A DNA stretch of 64,000 bases from Clostridiaceae bacterium (GTDB taxonomy: Bacteria > Bacillota > Clostridia > Lachnospirales > Lachnospiraceae): contig CABIYE010000002.1 of NCBI GenBank assembly GCA_902362865.1, positions 186,001-250,000 on the forward strand, written 5' to 3'. Made by a program: the position numbers and the translations under genes. Under the pieces are notes generated by a model that worked only from the letters and a program-made list of their open reading frames with translations, did not search any database and was not told the DNA's origin. This document shows, piece by piece, positions 28,339-37,048 of the stretch; within the stretch, counting starts at the first letter, position 1; the number at the start of each line of letters is the position of its first letter.

Positions 28339-28371
28339 TTTAATTTTCTTTTAATATTTAAGTGTTATAAT
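28339..28371 (+). promoter_or_regulatory. Tandem 11-bp operator and -10 of the two-component operon
   Basis: TTTAATTTTCT and TTTAATATTTA lie head to tail at 28339-28360, one helical turn apart, and cover the -35 position. TATAAT follows 5 bases later at 28366-28371. The same arrangement occurs before the PepSY lipoprotein gene. OmpR-family regulators bind such direct repeats, so this is a likely autoregulatory site for the response regulator. Confidence 0.75.
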
Positions 28372-28392
28372 ATCTTTGAAAGGAGAATCCAT

Positions 28393-29067
28393 ATGCGTAT
28401 TCTAGTAGCAGAAGATGAAAAAGATTTAAATCGGGTAATCGTAAAAGAATTAATAAAAAATCATTATTCTGTGGATGCATGTTATGACGGCCAGGAAGCA
28501 TTAGACTATATCCGTTGTGCCGAATATGACGCTATTATCCTGGATATCATGATGCCCATCATGAGCGGAACTGAAGTTGTACATGCGCTCAGAAAGGAAA
28601 AGAATCCTGTTCCCATACTGTTTCTGACCGCCAAAGACAGTATTGAGGACCGTGTAGCAGGATTAGATATCGGAGCTGATGATTATTTAGTGAAGCCTTT
28701 TGCCTTCGATGAACTGCTGGCGCGTATCCGGGCAATGATACGCAGAAATTCCGGAAATCCGGATCATTGTCTGACGGAGGCTAATTTGAAAGTAGATTGC
28801 AATACCCGCTGTGTTTACCGTGACAATATAGAAATTGAACTGTCAAACAAGGAATTTGCCATTTTGGAATACCTGATCCGCAACAAAGGCATCGTACTCT
28901 CTCGGGAAAGAATTGAACAGCATGTCTGGAATTATGACTACGAAGGCGGTTCCAACGTGGTAGATGTTTATATTCGTTATTTAAGGAAAAAAATCGATGA
29001 TGCATATGAGCCAAAATTAATCCATACAATCCGTGGATCAGGCTACGTTTTAAAAGTAAAGGACTAG
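28393..29067 (+). CDS. OmpR/PhoB-family response regulator
   Basis: 224 residues. The receiver domain has the acidic pair in AEDEKDLN, the phosphorylated Asp in AIILDIMMP, Thr in FLTAKD and Lys in LVKPFAFDE. A C-terminal winged helix follows (LSNKEFAILEYLIRNKG, SRERIEQHVW, VVDVYIRYLRKKI, IHTIRGSGYVLK). AAAGGAGAATCCAT precedes the ATG. The kinase gene starts 3 bp downstream, so they form one operon. Confidence 0.96.
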   Translation: MRILVAEDEKDLNRVIVKELIKNHYSVDACYDGQEALDYIRCAEYDAIILDIMMPIMSGTEVVHALRKEKNPVPILFLTAKDSIEDRVAGLDIGADDYLVKPFAFDELLARIRAMIRRNSGNPDHCLTEANLKVDCNTRCVYRDNIEIELSNKEFAILEYLIRNKGIVLSRERIEQHVWNYDYEGGSNVVDVYIRYLRKKIDDAYEPKLIHTIRGSGYVLKVKD

Positions 29068-29070
29068 AAA

Positions 29071-30444
29071 ATGAAGAAATGGTCAATCAAGCGAAAAGTT
29101 ACATTATGGTACACACTTTTTATGACAATTCTGGTGATTTTGATACAGATAATACTGTTCTCTGTTGGAAACAGCCAAATGCTGCAATCCTTATCCGGGA
29201 AACTTCGTTCTGCTGTCAATGATTCCGTATCCGAACTGGAATACGAAGACGGACGCCTTGAAATTGATGACGATTTGGATTTTTTCCGGGATGGAGTCTA
29301 TCTCTCCATTTATGACGCAGAGGGAATCCTGCTTTTTGGGCACCTTCCTACGCAGGTTCCCATAGAAGAAACCCCCTTTTTCTACGAAGATCAGATTCAG
29401 GAAAGTACTATACAGGGAACTCATTATCTGATTTACGATATTTACACCATACAGGAAGAACAGGGATTCTGGATACGGGGTGTTATTTCAAAGACCGAAG
29501 CAGAATCCAACTTCGGAATCATGATTCGACTGACTGCAGTCGCGCTGCCCGTATTGACAGGTTTTATTGCGCTGGGTGGATATTATATAACAAAACGCGC
29601 TTTCCGTCCGGTCGAACGAATCCGGAAGACAGCAGAAGAAATCGCCCATGGCGGCGACCTGTCTAAACGTATCGAATTAGGGAATGGCAAAGATGAAATC
29701 TATCAATTAGGCGAGACTTTTGATTATATGTTAGATCGTCTGGAAGAATCCTTTGAACGGGAAAAGCAGTTCACTTCCGATGCCTCTCATGAATTAAGAA
29801 CGCCGACTTCCGTAATCCTTGCGCAAAGCGAATATGCATTGAAAAATGCAGCTACCCTGGAAGATGCACGCGAAAGCCTTACCGTCATATTCCGTCAGGC
29901 AAAGAGAATGTCATCACTTATCTCTCAGCTCCTGACACTGGCACGGGCAGACCGCGGAAAAATAAAACCAAATCTGGAAATGCTGGATATCAGCGAACTT
30001 CTGGAAATAACCATTCTGGAAATGCAAACATCTGCCGGTGAAAAGGGAATCTCTATCTCCACAGATATTGAAGAACCACACATCAAAATGCTGGCTGATG
30101 AAACCATGCTAATGCGTATTTTCGTGAATTTACTGCAAAATGCGGTCATATATGGACGGGAAAACGGATGGATCCATGTGTCACTGAAAGAACAGAATCA
30201 GGAAATACAAATAGTAATACAGGATAATGGAATTGGCATGGAAAAGGATAAACTGGATAAAATATGGGAACGCTTTTACCAGGTAAATCCTTCCAGAGAG
30301 AAAAAAGATTCCGGAAGCTCCGGTCTGGGGCTGTCCATGGTAAAATGGATGGTAGGCATCCATAATGGTTCTATTTCCGTAGACAGCCAAGTAAATCGGG
30401 GAACCATATTTACAATAAAATTTCCAAAAAAAATGGATATTTAA
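29071..30444 (+). CDS. Sensor histidine kinase
   Basis: 457 residues. An N-terminal membrane helix (LWYTLFMTILVILIQIILFSV), an extracellular sensor of about 120 residues and a second helix (LTAVALPVLTGFIALGGYYI) lead to a HAMP domain. The kinase core has the phospho-His in FTSDASHELRTPTSVI, N-box NLLQNAVIYG, and G boxes DNGIGM and GSSGLGLSMVKWMV. It partners the upstream response regulator. The signal is unknown. Its stop codon lies inside the operator of the next gene. Confidence 0.96.
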   Translation: MKKWSIKRKVTLWYTLFMTILVILIQIILFSVGNSQMLQSLSGKLRSAVNDSVSELEYEDGRLEIDDDLDFFRDGVYLSIYDAEGILLFGHLPTQVPIEETPFFYEDQIQESTIQGTHYLIYDIYTIQEEQGFWIRGVISKTEAESNFGIMIRLTAVALPVLTGFIALGGYYITKRAFRPVERIRKTAEEIAHGGDLSKRIELGNGKDEIYQLGETFDYMLDRLEESFEREKQFTSDASHELRTPTSVILAQSEYALKNAATLEDARESLTVIFRQAKRMSSLISQLLTLARADRGKIKPNLEMLDISELLEITILEMQTSAGEKGISISTDIEEPHIKMLADETMLMRIFVNLLQNAVIYGRENGWIHVSLKEQNQEIQIVIQDNGIGMEKDKLDKIWERFYQVNPSREKKDSGSSGLGLSMVKWMVGIHNGSISVDSQVNRGTIFTIKFPKKMDI

Positions 30445-30472
30445 TGTTTCTTTAATATTTGTAATATATACT
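30440..30472 (+). promoter_or_regulatory. Tandem 11-bp operator and -10 of the PepSY lipoprotein gene
   Basis: TTTAATGTTTC and TTTAATATTTG are direct repeats at 30440-30461, with TATACT at 30467-30472, exactly 5 bases downstream. Repeat length, spacing and distance to -10 equal those before the response regulator gene, so the same regulator probably drives both. The repeat overlaps the end of the kinase gene. Confidence 0.75.
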
Positions 30473-30504
30473 AAGCTCAAGAAAACAAAAGGAGGACAGA
30501 TTCT

Positions 30505-31137
30505 ATGAATAAAAAAATTTTACTTTTTATCAGCATACTTGGAATATCCGTTATAACAGCCGGCTGTAACGCAAATAAAGGAAACAGCGGCATTCAGCCT
30601 CAGCAAAATACTGCTTCACAGACAAAAAGTTCTGACGGTACCACTACCGAAAACATATCGTCGGACGCTGCCTTAAGCGAGGAAGAAGCCAAAACAATTG
30701 CTCTGGAAGATGCGGGTGTGTCTGAAAACGACGTCAGCCATATCCGTGTAAAATTAGAAAAAGACGATGGCATTCTGGAATATGAAGTGGAATTTTACGC
30801 CGGCAGCCAGGAATATGACTATAGCATTCTTGCTTCCACCGGAGAAATTGTAAGTAAAGACATGGAAATTGAAAACGATTTTTATACGGAAAACACACAG
30901 GCCGAAAACAACTCTCAGAACAGTTCCGCAGCAGTCAGTGAAGAGGAAGCAAAAAAAACTGCACTCGCGAAAGTAAACGGTGCAACGGAACAAAATATCC
31001 GCATACATGCAGACTGGGATGACGGGCGCCAGATTTATGAAGGTTCTATTTATCATGGAGACCGGGAATACGAATTTGAAATTGACGCTTCAACAGGGGA
31101 AATCATCTCCTGGGAAGAAGAATCTATTTACGATTAA
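30505..31137 (+). CDS. Lipoprotein with two PepSY-like domains
   Basis: 210 residues. A signal peptide ends in the lipobox VITAGC, so Cys is the lipidation site. After a Gln/Ser/Thr linker come two PepSY-like repeats, each starting with (L/V)SEEEAK and ending with a beta strand and ASTGEI(V/I)S. PepSY domains are often inhibitors or sensors at the cell surface and occur next to two-component systems. Here it shares the operator of the upstream regulator, so it may feed back on the kinase. That role is inference. Confidence 0.88.
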   Translation: MNKKILLFISILGISVITAGCNANKGNSGIQPQQNTASQTKSSDGTTTENISSDAALSEEEAKTIALEDAGVSENDVSHIRVKLEKDDGILEYEVEFYAGSQEYDYSILASTGEIVSKDMEIENDFYTENTQAENNSQNSSAAVSEEEAKKTALAKVNGATEQNIRIHADWDDGRQIYEGSIYHGDREYEFEIDASTGEIISWEEESIYD

Positions 31138-31156
31138 CTGTCGATTCATCCATTCG

Positions 31157-31182
31157 GGGCAGGACATGCAAGTGTTCTGCCC
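31157..31182 (+). terminator. Terminator-like hairpin after the lipoprotein gene
   Basis: GGGCAGGACA and TGTTCTGCCC form a 10-bp stem (one G-T pair) with loop TGCAAG, followed by TGTCATTTT. Confidence 0.65.
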
Positions 31183-31196
31183 TGTCATTTTAAATG

Positions 31197-31442
31197 TTAT
31201 ATCTCATTCAGATATTTTACGATTTCTTCCATCCCCGCATCACTAAACGGATATTTTGAAACCTTTTTTTCTGATTTTGTCACATCATAACATTCCGGTC
31301 CCTCCCAGACTGTCAGTAAGAATTTTTCTTCCTCATTCTCCTCTATTTTTTCAATCCGATAATTCATTTTTCCCCTGCTTCCATGAAACTTTGCCTTTTT
31401 ATAAAATGCAAGCGGAAAAAGCATCTGTCTTGTAACCAGCAT
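31197..31442 (-). CDS. Small conserved-looking protein of unknown function
   Basis: 81 residues, acidic, with alternating strand-like and charged segments (YRIEKIEENEEEKFLLTVWE, YPFSDAGMEEIVKYLNEI). No motif that I recognise. GGGAGG lies 6 bases before the ATG at 31442, which supports it as a real gene. It converges with the lipoprotein gene and is divergent from the tRNA. Confidence 0.6.
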   Translation of the reverse strand: MLVTRQMLFPLAFYKKAKFHGSRGKMNYRIEKIEENEEEKFLLTVWEGPECYDVTKSEKKVSKYPFSDAGMEEIVKYLNEI

Positions 31443-31501
31443 ATTATTCCTCCCATATTTTTATCTCATATCACATTGCTGCAATTTTTTTCAAAAAGTT
31501 G

Positions 31502-31529
31502 TTGCAAATTTCCGAAAAATATATATAAT
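31502..31529 (+). promoter_or_regulatory. Sigma-A promoter of the tRNA-Thr gene
   Basis: TTGCAA (31502-31507) and TATAAT (31524-31529), 16 bp apart. The tRNA starts 33 bases after the -10. Confidence 0.75.
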
Positions 31530-31561
31530 AGTATTTGTGGCTGTTACAAAGTAACTGCTTT

Positions 31562-31634
31562 GCTGGAATAGCTCAGTTGGTAGAGCACTTCACTCGTAAT
31601 GAAGGGGTCGTCGGTTCAAGTCCGATTTCCAGCT
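31562..31634 (+). tRNA. tRNA-Thr (anticodon CGT)
   Basis: 73 bases fold as a cloverleaf. Acceptor stem GCTGGAA pairs with TTCCAGC. The D-loop has AGCTCAGTTGGTAGAGC. The anticodon stem CTTCA/TGAAG holds loop CTCGTAA with CGT. The T-arm is GTCGG-TTCAAGT-CCGAT. The discriminator base is T. The CCA end is not encoded. It is a single gene followed by a strong terminator. Confidence 0.95.
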
Positions 31635-31639
31635 TAGAA

Positions 31640-31667
31640 AGAAGTCCTTGAAGGACTTCTTTTTTTA
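31640..31667 (+). terminator. Intrinsic terminator of the tRNA gene
   Basis: GAAGTCCTT and AAGGACTTC form a stem directly followed by seven T. On the minus strand it could also serve the mscS end. Confidence 0.9.
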
Positions 31668-32534
31668 CTTTTCTGTCGGCTGACACATATGGACTGCCAC
31701 CTGCTGATAAGGAATTTCGATTCCCGCAGAATCCATTTCCTGCTTTACATCTTCCAGAAATTTCCATTTTACGTCCCAAAAATCTTCTGTCTTCACCCAG
31801 GCACGCACTCCCAACACCACTGCACTTGCCGCCAATTCGTCTACAAAAATTAAAATTTCCTTGTCTGTCCTGATTCTTGCTTCCTTCTCCAAAAGCTTTG
31901 CAATAATTTTTTTAGCTTCTTTCAAATCCGCTTCGTAGGAAATACCTATTTTAAGATCCAGCCTCCGCTCATCCTTATCTGTCACATTTGTCAAACTGTT
32001 ATTCGCCAGCGTGCCGTTCGGAATAACAATTGTTCTGTTGTCAATTGTAGTAAGCTTTGTATAAAAAAGCTGTATTTCTTTTACCGTACCCTCATTCTTA
32101 CAAGTATCCTCAATAATATAATCGCCCACAACAAAAGGTTTCAGCAATAAAATCAACACACCACCAGCAAAATTTGACAAGCTTCCCTGCAGGGCAAGAC
32201 CAATTGCCACACCTGCAGATGCTATAACCGCTGCAACCGACGCCGTATCAACTCCCAAATTCGTAGCTATAGAAATAATCAAAAGCACATACAAAACAAT
32301 TTTTAATAAAGAATCAATAAATTGCGCCACGCCTACATCTATCTTAGAGCGCTCAAAAGCCTTTCTGACAATCCTGCGAAACCAATTAATGAGAATTCGC
32401 CCAACAAAAAATACTACCAGGGACACTACCACTTTTATCCCCATATTGATAAGAGATGGCGAATGATTCTGGAGCTGCTGTAAAAAAGCATTCACCTCTT
32501 TTGTTGTTTCTTCCGTAATTTCCGTTGTATCCAT
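31665..32534 (-). CDS. mscS: Small-conductance mechanosensitive channel MscS family
   Basis: 289 residues. Three hydrophobic segments lead to the pore-lining helix AGVAIGLALQGSLSNFAGGVLILL, followed by the MscS beta domain (PFVVGDYI, NRTIVIPNGTLANNSLTNVT). It releases solutes upon hypo-osmotic shock. It starts 5 bp after pgeF and is the last gene of the long ylxM operon. Confidence 0.95.
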   Translation of the reverse strand: MDTTEITEETTKEVNAFLQQLQNHSPSLINMGIKVVVSLVVFFVGRILINWFRRIVRKAFERSKIDVGVAQFIDSLLKIVLYVLLIISIATNLGVDTASVAAVIASAGVAIGLALQGSLSNFAGGVLILLLKPFVVGDYIIEDTCKNEGTVKEIQLFYTKLTTIDNRTIVIPNGTLANNSLTNVTDKDERRLDLKIGISYEADLKEAKKIIAKLLEKEARIRTDKEILIFVDELAASAVVLGVRAWVKTEDFWDVKWKFLEDVKQEMDSAGIEIPYQQVAVHMCQPTEK

Positions 32535-32539
32535 AAAGA

Positions 32540-33388
32540 TTAACTCCTTTTATTCTCTTTTAATGCAAGAAATGCGCTTAAATTTCCTCTCTCCCATCCA
32601 AGCACTCTATGGGAAAATAATATATCCGGATTACAGCATGTGCACACATTGGTTACCGCTATATGTTCTTTTAAAATTCCCGACTCAAGAAAATTAATTT
32701 CATTTGCTTTCCACAGATTTAGCTGATATTTGCCATTTCCTTTGGCATAATATAGCTTGTCCCAATATTTCTTATCATAATTTTCCTGAAACTGGGCAAT
32801 AACATCCTCACTTACTTCATAACAGTCCTGACAAATGGAAGGTCCAATAGCAGCAACAATGTCTTCCGGCCTCGTTCCATATTCTTCGGTCATACGCTCC
32901 ACCGTTACTTTTGCCATCTTGCCAACCGTTCCCCGCCATCCGGAATGGCTTAACCCAATTACTTTTTTTACCGGATCCACGAAATACAAGGGCACACAGT
33001 CTGCATAGAAAGTAACCAGACAGATACCTGGAACATTGGTAATCATTCCATCTGTTTCTTCAAAAGTCCTGCCTTCGTCCCCGGCATGTACTACAACCAC
33101 GTTCGTTGTATGGGTTTGCTGTGTATAAACCATCCTGTCCGGCTCTACGCCAATTGCGGCAGCTATCCTTCTGCGGTTTTCTTCCACAGCTTCCGGCTTG
33201 TCTCCTCTCTTCGTACTGATATTCATCGTTTTACAGTGCCCTTCGCTGACACCCCCAAGTCTTGTGGAGAAGCCGTGCAGCACACATCCGGTTCCATCAA
33301 GCAGCGGATAACTTAAAAAAGGCACACCGTTTACCTCTCTTTCTTCCAAGACAAGGTCATTATTTTTATATCGTAATCCCAGACTCAT
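32540..33388 (-). CDS. pgeF: Peptidoglycan editing factor PgeF (laccase-domain, YfiH family)
   Basis: 282 residues. Zinc/copper-site motifs typical of the family are present: GFSTRLGGVSEG, QQTHTTNV, TFYADCVPLYFVD, GLSHSGWRGTVGKM and CTCCNPDILFSHR. YfiH proteins remove misincorporated residues from peptidoglycan precursors or act on purine nucleosides. It lies between yraN and mscS. Confidence 0.93.
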   Translation of the reverse strand: MSLGLRYKNNDLVLEEREVNGVPFLSYPLLDGTGCVLHGFSTRLGGVSEGHCKTMNISTKRGDKPEAVEENRRRIAAAIGVEPDRMVYTQQTHTTNVVVVHAGDEGRTFEETDGMITNVPGICLVTFYADCVPLYFVDPVKKVIGLSHSGWRGTVGKMAKVTVERMTEEYGTRPEDIVAAIGPSICQDCYEVSEDVIAQFQENYDKKYWDKLYYAKGNGKYQLNLWKANEINFLESGILKEHIAVTNVCTCCNPDILFSHRVLGWERGNLSAFLALKENKRS

Positions 33389-33396
33389 ATAACCTC

Positions 33397-33765
33397 CTAT
33401 TCTGCGTAATCAAATGCATTTTTTATGATTCTCACACTTTCTTTTCCCTTTGTTCCGCTAATTTCCACAACATCAAATCTGCAAGGCACATTGTCATGCC
33501 CTTTCATCATCATATAGAACAGGGCGCATTTAGAGATCGTTTTCTGCTTAGCGCGGGTAACTGCCTCTGCCGGTGTCCCTTTTCGGGAATCTCTGCGGTA
33601 CTTTACTTCACAAAATACCAGATATTCTCCATCCCGGGCAATAATATCAATCTCACCCGCCGGGCAGCGAAAATTATATTCCAGTATTTGGTACCCCTGC
33701 CCTTCCAGATATTTTCCGGCAAGTTTTTCATACGCTGCTCCTGTTTTTCGTTTATTTCCTTCCAT
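33397..33765 (-). CDS. yraN: YraN/UPF0102 family nuclease-like protein
   Basis: 122 residues. The restriction-endonuclease-like core is visible: AAYEKLAGKYLEGQGYQILEY, RCPAGEIDIIARDGEYLVFCEVKYR (the E-I-D and E-V-K catalytic pattern). Function in the cell is not well known. It follows rnhB, as in many bacteria. Confidence 0.9.
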   Translation of the reverse strand: MEGNKRKTGAAYEKLAGKYLEGQGYQILEYNFRCPAGEIDIIARDGEYLVFCEVKYRRDSRKGTPAEAVTRAKQKTISKCALFYMMMKGHDNVPCRFDVVEISGTKGKESVRIIKNAFDYAE

Positions 33766-33774
33766 ATTCCTCCA

Positions 33775-34437
33775 TCAGTCGACAAAATTTTTAATAAATG
33801 TTGCTCTGTGAATAGGTGATGGTCCTAGCTCCTTTAATGCCGCAATATGCGCTTTCGTGCCATAACCTTTGTTTTTCGCGAACTCATAACCTGGTATGAC
33901 TTTATCATACTCTACCATCAGACGATCTCTCGTAACCTTGGCTATAATGCTTGCAGCCGCTATAGATACACTTTGAGCGTCTCCTTTTATAATCGGTATC
34001 TGCCTATAGGGAACCCCGGGAATCGTCACCGCATCATTCAGCAGAAGATCGGGTTCTGTACCCAGATCGGCAATCGCAAGACGCATTGCTTCATAAGTTG
34101 CCTGCAGAATATTAATCTCATCTATCTTTGCCGGACTCACCATCCCAATTCCTGTCGCCACTGCTTCTTTCATAATAACAGCAAAAAGTTCTTCTCTCTT
34201 TTTTTCAGACAGCTTTTTGGAATCATTCAGATACAGTATCTGATGATTTTTAGGCAGGATGACCGCACCTGCCACAACCGGCCCTGCAAGCGGTCCCCTG
34301 CCTACTTCATCAATCCCGCAGATTGCCAGATAGCTTCCATATTTTTTCTCATAAACACTCATAGCTTCTGTGCGGGCAATTTCTTTTTGTAGTTTTTCTT
34401 CCCGGCGCCTTCTTTTTTCTTCTTCGCGCTTATTCAT
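33775..34437 (-). CDS. rnhB: Ribonuclease HII
   Basis: Cuts RNA in RNA-DNA hybrids and single ribonucleotides in DNA. 220 residues. The metal-binding DE pair is in CGIDEVGRGPLAGPVVAGAVIL; NDSKKLSEKKRE, GDAQSVSIAAASIIAKVTRD and YGTKAHIAAL complete the signature. A basic N-terminal extension of about 35 residues precedes the core. It overlaps lepB by 8 bp. Confidence 0.97.
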   Translation of the reverse strand: MNKREEEKRRRREEKLQKEIARTEAMSVYEKKYGSYLAICGIDEVGRGPLAGPVVAGAVILPKNHQILYLNDSKKLSEKKREELFAVIMKEAVATGIGMVSPAKIDEINILQATYEAMRLAIADLGTEPDLLLNDAVTIPGVPYRQIPIIKGDAQSVSIAAASIIAKVTRDRLMVEYDKVIPGYEFAKNKGYGTKAHIAALKELGPSPIHRATFIKNFVD

Positions 34438-34999
34438 GTTTGATAACTCCCATTTTACTAAATGGATAGATTCTCACCCAGGCTCTTCCGATTAAATCTT
34501 CTCTGTGAAGAACACCTACACTCGGGCTTCTGCTGTCTGAACTGTTATTTCGATTATCACCCAACACAAAATACTCATCTTCTCCCAAGGTAATAGGCTC
34601 TGCGGCAATCCCCGGATCATTCATAGGCTCCCTGCCATATATATCACTTTCCAGGAGTTCATCATTAATATATACCGCCCCATCTTTCACCTGGACTGTC
34701 TCGCCCGGAAGACCGATGATCCTCTTAATATAGTATGTATCTTCCTCATACTGATAGGGGAATACAATAATATCATATCTGGATGGATCACGGAAACGAT
34801 AAGAAATTTTATCTACAATCAGATTATCTCCATCGCTTAATGTAGTCTCCATGGATGAACCCTGGACGCTTGTCCTCTGTCCGATATAGGTTACAATCAG
34901 ATAAGTCAAAGCTATAATAATAATGATATACACAATCCATCCTAATAATTCTCTTATAATGCTAGTCTCTCCTTCTCGCTTTTTAGTACGTTCCGCCAT
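34430..34999 (-). CDS. lepB: Signal peptidase I
   Basis: 189 residues. One membrane helix (ELLGWIVYIIIIIALTYLIV) is followed by the serine nucleophile in VQGSSMETTLSDGD and the general-base Lys in YYIKRIIGLPGE; the C-terminal GDNRNNSSDSR box is present. It removes signal peptides at the outer face of the membrane. A second copy lies two genes upstream, on the other side of rbgA. Confidence 0.96.
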   Translation of the reverse strand: MAERTKKREGETSIIRELLGWIVYIIIIIALTYLIVTYIGQRTSVQGSSMETTLSDGDNLIVDKISYRFRDPSRYDIIVFPYQYEEDTYYIKRIIGLPGETVQVKDGAVYINDELLESDIYGREPMNDPGIAAEPITLGEDEYFVLGDNRNNSSDSRSPSVGVLHREDLIGRAWVRIYPFSKMGVIKHE

Positions 35000-35031
35000 A
35001 TTTCTCGCCCCTTTCCTGCTAATTCATCATA

Positions 35032-35880
35032 TCACATCTGCACCGGGTATTCCAGTGTCATCCGTCCAATCCTTCCATTTCTAAAATCATCCAAAAGAAG
35101 TGAAGCGGCCTTATTCGTATCTAATTCATTTCCTCTTATAAGGCAATGCCTGCTTTCGGCAATCTCTGCCAGAACAGCATAAGGATCTTCCATCTCTTCT
35201 ATCGCATATTTCTCTGCAAGCACGCCAGGGTAATTCTTTCCCATAAATAAAATAAATTCCGCGGCAAGCTCCTCACCGTTGAGGATTTCATCCTTAATAG
35301 AACCAATGAACGCCAGACGGAGTCCAACCTGCTGATCCTCAAATTTCGGCCACAGTATTCCGGGAGTATCCAAAAGTTCTACATTCCTATTCAGTCGTAT
35401 CCACTGTTTTCCCTTTGTAACTCCCGGTTTATTCCCGGTTTTTGCACATGCTTTACCAGCCAGTGAATTAATAAATGTAGATTTCCCTACATTGGGAATT
35501 CCCACCACCATTGCCCTCACAGGACGATTCAAAATTCCTCTTCTCCGGTCCCTTTCTATCTTTTCTCTGCAAGCTTCCTGTATAACGGAATGAATGTTTT
35601 TCATACCGCTGCCTTTTCTGGAATCTACTTTCACCACAGAGAATCCTTTTTCCTTAAAATAATCGACCCAGGCATCATTCCATCTCTCTTCAGCAAGATC
35701 TGCCTTGTTCAGAAGAATCATCCTTGCCTTATTTCTTCCCAAATCATCAATGTCAGGATTTCTGCTGCTTATGGGCACTCTTGCATCCACAAGCTCTATC
35801 ACCAAATCTATCAATTTTATATTTTCCTGCATCATACGCTTTGCCTTCGTCATATGTCCGGGATACCACTGAAAATGCAT
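35032..35880 (-). CDS. rbgA: Ribosome biogenesis GTPase RbgA (YlqF)
   Basis: 282 residues. The GTPase motifs are circularly permuted, as in YlqF: G4 NKADL, then G1 GIPNVGKSTFIN, G2/G3 KGKQWIRL and DTPGILWPK. It acts in late 50S subunit assembly. The start MHFQWYPGHMTKAKRMM is characteristic. Confidence 0.97.
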   Translation of the reverse strand: MHFQWYPGHMTKAKRMMQENIKLIDLVIELVDARVPISSRNPDIDDLGRNKARMILLNKADLAEERWNDAWVDYFKEKGFSVVKVDSRKGSGMKNIHSVIQEACREKIERDRRRGILNRPVRAMVVGIPNVGKSTFINSLAGKACAKTGNKPGVTKGKQWIRLNRNVELLDTPGILWPKFEDQQVGLRLAFIGSIKDEILNGEELAAEFILFMGKNYPGVLAEKYAIEEMEDPYAVLAEIAESRHCLIRGNELDTNKAASLLLDDFRNGRIGRMTLEYPVQM

Positions 35881-35893
35881 ACTTCTCCTCCTG

Positions 35894-36535
35894 TTAATCT
35901 TTTATAAATCCAAAATGCTTCCAAGGCGACACCACGAACCAGGCTTTTCCGTATATATATGACCTTTTTACAGTCCCTACATCTGCCATACGGCTATCCT
36001 CACTGTTCTCTCTGTTATCCCCAAGCACAAAATATTCATCCCCATCAAGCTTCATCTTTTCTGTTATAATCCCTACATCTTTAATCTCTGTTGTCTCGTA
36101 GTCTTCTTCCAGCCTCTCTCCATCAATATAAACTGAACCTTCAATAATCTCCAGAGTCTCACCCGGAAGACCTATAATCCGTTTTGTATAATAATGGGAA
36201 TTTTCATTTCCTTTCGGTTTAAATACAATAATATCTCCACGTTTCGGCGATGTAGCATCATATACAATCCGATTTACCAACACCACATCTCCATTGCTGA
36301 GTACCGGATTCATAGAATCTCCAACCGTACTAATCTGCTGCCCGAAATACCATACAAAGACAAATGCCAACAGACAAACAATCCCTATCTTTACAACCCA
36401 CGAACCGATCTGCTTTAACATTCGCAAATTCAGCTTTATCTGCTTCTTCTGTTTTTTCTGCATTCGCTGCAGCTTCTTTAATTTCTGTGCTCTTTTTTTC
36501 GCTCTGCGTTTACTATTGATTTTCCTTTTATCCAT
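35894..36535 (-). CDS. lepB: Signal peptidase I, second copy
   Basis: 213 residues. A very basic N-terminus (about 35 residues, mostly Lys/Arg/Gln) precedes the membrane helix (WVVKIGIVCLLAFVFVWYFG). Ser nucleophile VGDSMNPVLSNGD, Lys base YYTKRIIGLPGE and GDNRENSEDSR are present. It is parallel to the copy at 34430-34999 and shares about half its core motifs, consistent with an old duplication around rbgA. Confidence 0.95.
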   Translation of the reverse strand: MDKRKINSKRRAKKRAQKLKKLQRMQKKQKKQIKLNLRMLKQIGSWVVKIGIVCLLAFVFVWYFGQQISTVGDSMNPVLSNGDVVLVNRIVYDATSPKRGDIIVFKPKGNENSHYYTKRIIGLPGETLEIIEGSVYIDGERLEEDYETTEIKDVGIITEKMKLDGDEYFVLGDNRENSEDSRMADVGTVKRSYIYGKAWFVVSPWKHFGFIKD

Positions 36536-36619
36536 AATGGTTGCCCTTTATTAATTCTTATGAAAGCAGGAAAAGGGACAATATACATGATATGTATTGT
36601 CCCTTCCTCACCCTTTTTA

Positions 36620-36967
36620 CTATTTTACTAATTCTTTTACCTTAGCAGCCTTACCAACACGTTTTCTTAAATAATTAAGCTTCGCTCTTCTTACTTTACC
36701 TCTACGCACAACTTCAACCTTTTCTACATTTGGTGAGTGAAGCGGCCATGTCTTTTCAACACCTACACCATTGGAAATCTTTCTTACCGTGAAAGTAGCT
36801 CTTGAACTTCCGCCCTGTTTTTTAAGGACAGTACCCTCAAACACCTGAATTCTTTCACGATTTCCTTCTTTGATTTTGCCATATACCTTTACGGTATCGC
36901 CAACACGGAATGCTGACACATTTTCTTTGAGCTGCTCAGCTTCAATGTTCTTAATAATTTCGTTCAT
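36620..36967 (-). CDS. rplS: 50S ribosomal protein L19
   Basis: 115 residues, the normal size. [22 protein letters not shown] and [22 protein letters not shown] are typical. L19 lies at the 30S-50S interface. It follows trmD after 81 bp. Confidence 0.98.
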   Translation of the reverse strand: MNEIIKNIEAEQLKENVSAFRVGDTVKVYGKIKEGNRERIQVFEGTVLKKQGGSSRATFTVRKISNGVGVEKTWPLHSPNVEKVEVVRRGKVRRAKLNYLRKRVGKAAKVKELVK

Positions 36968-37048
36968 TGTGTAACCTCCTTATTTTATCGGATGTTCTTA
37001 ATACATTATACTGTACCAGAGGACCATCTCTTTTCATTCCACAACAAG

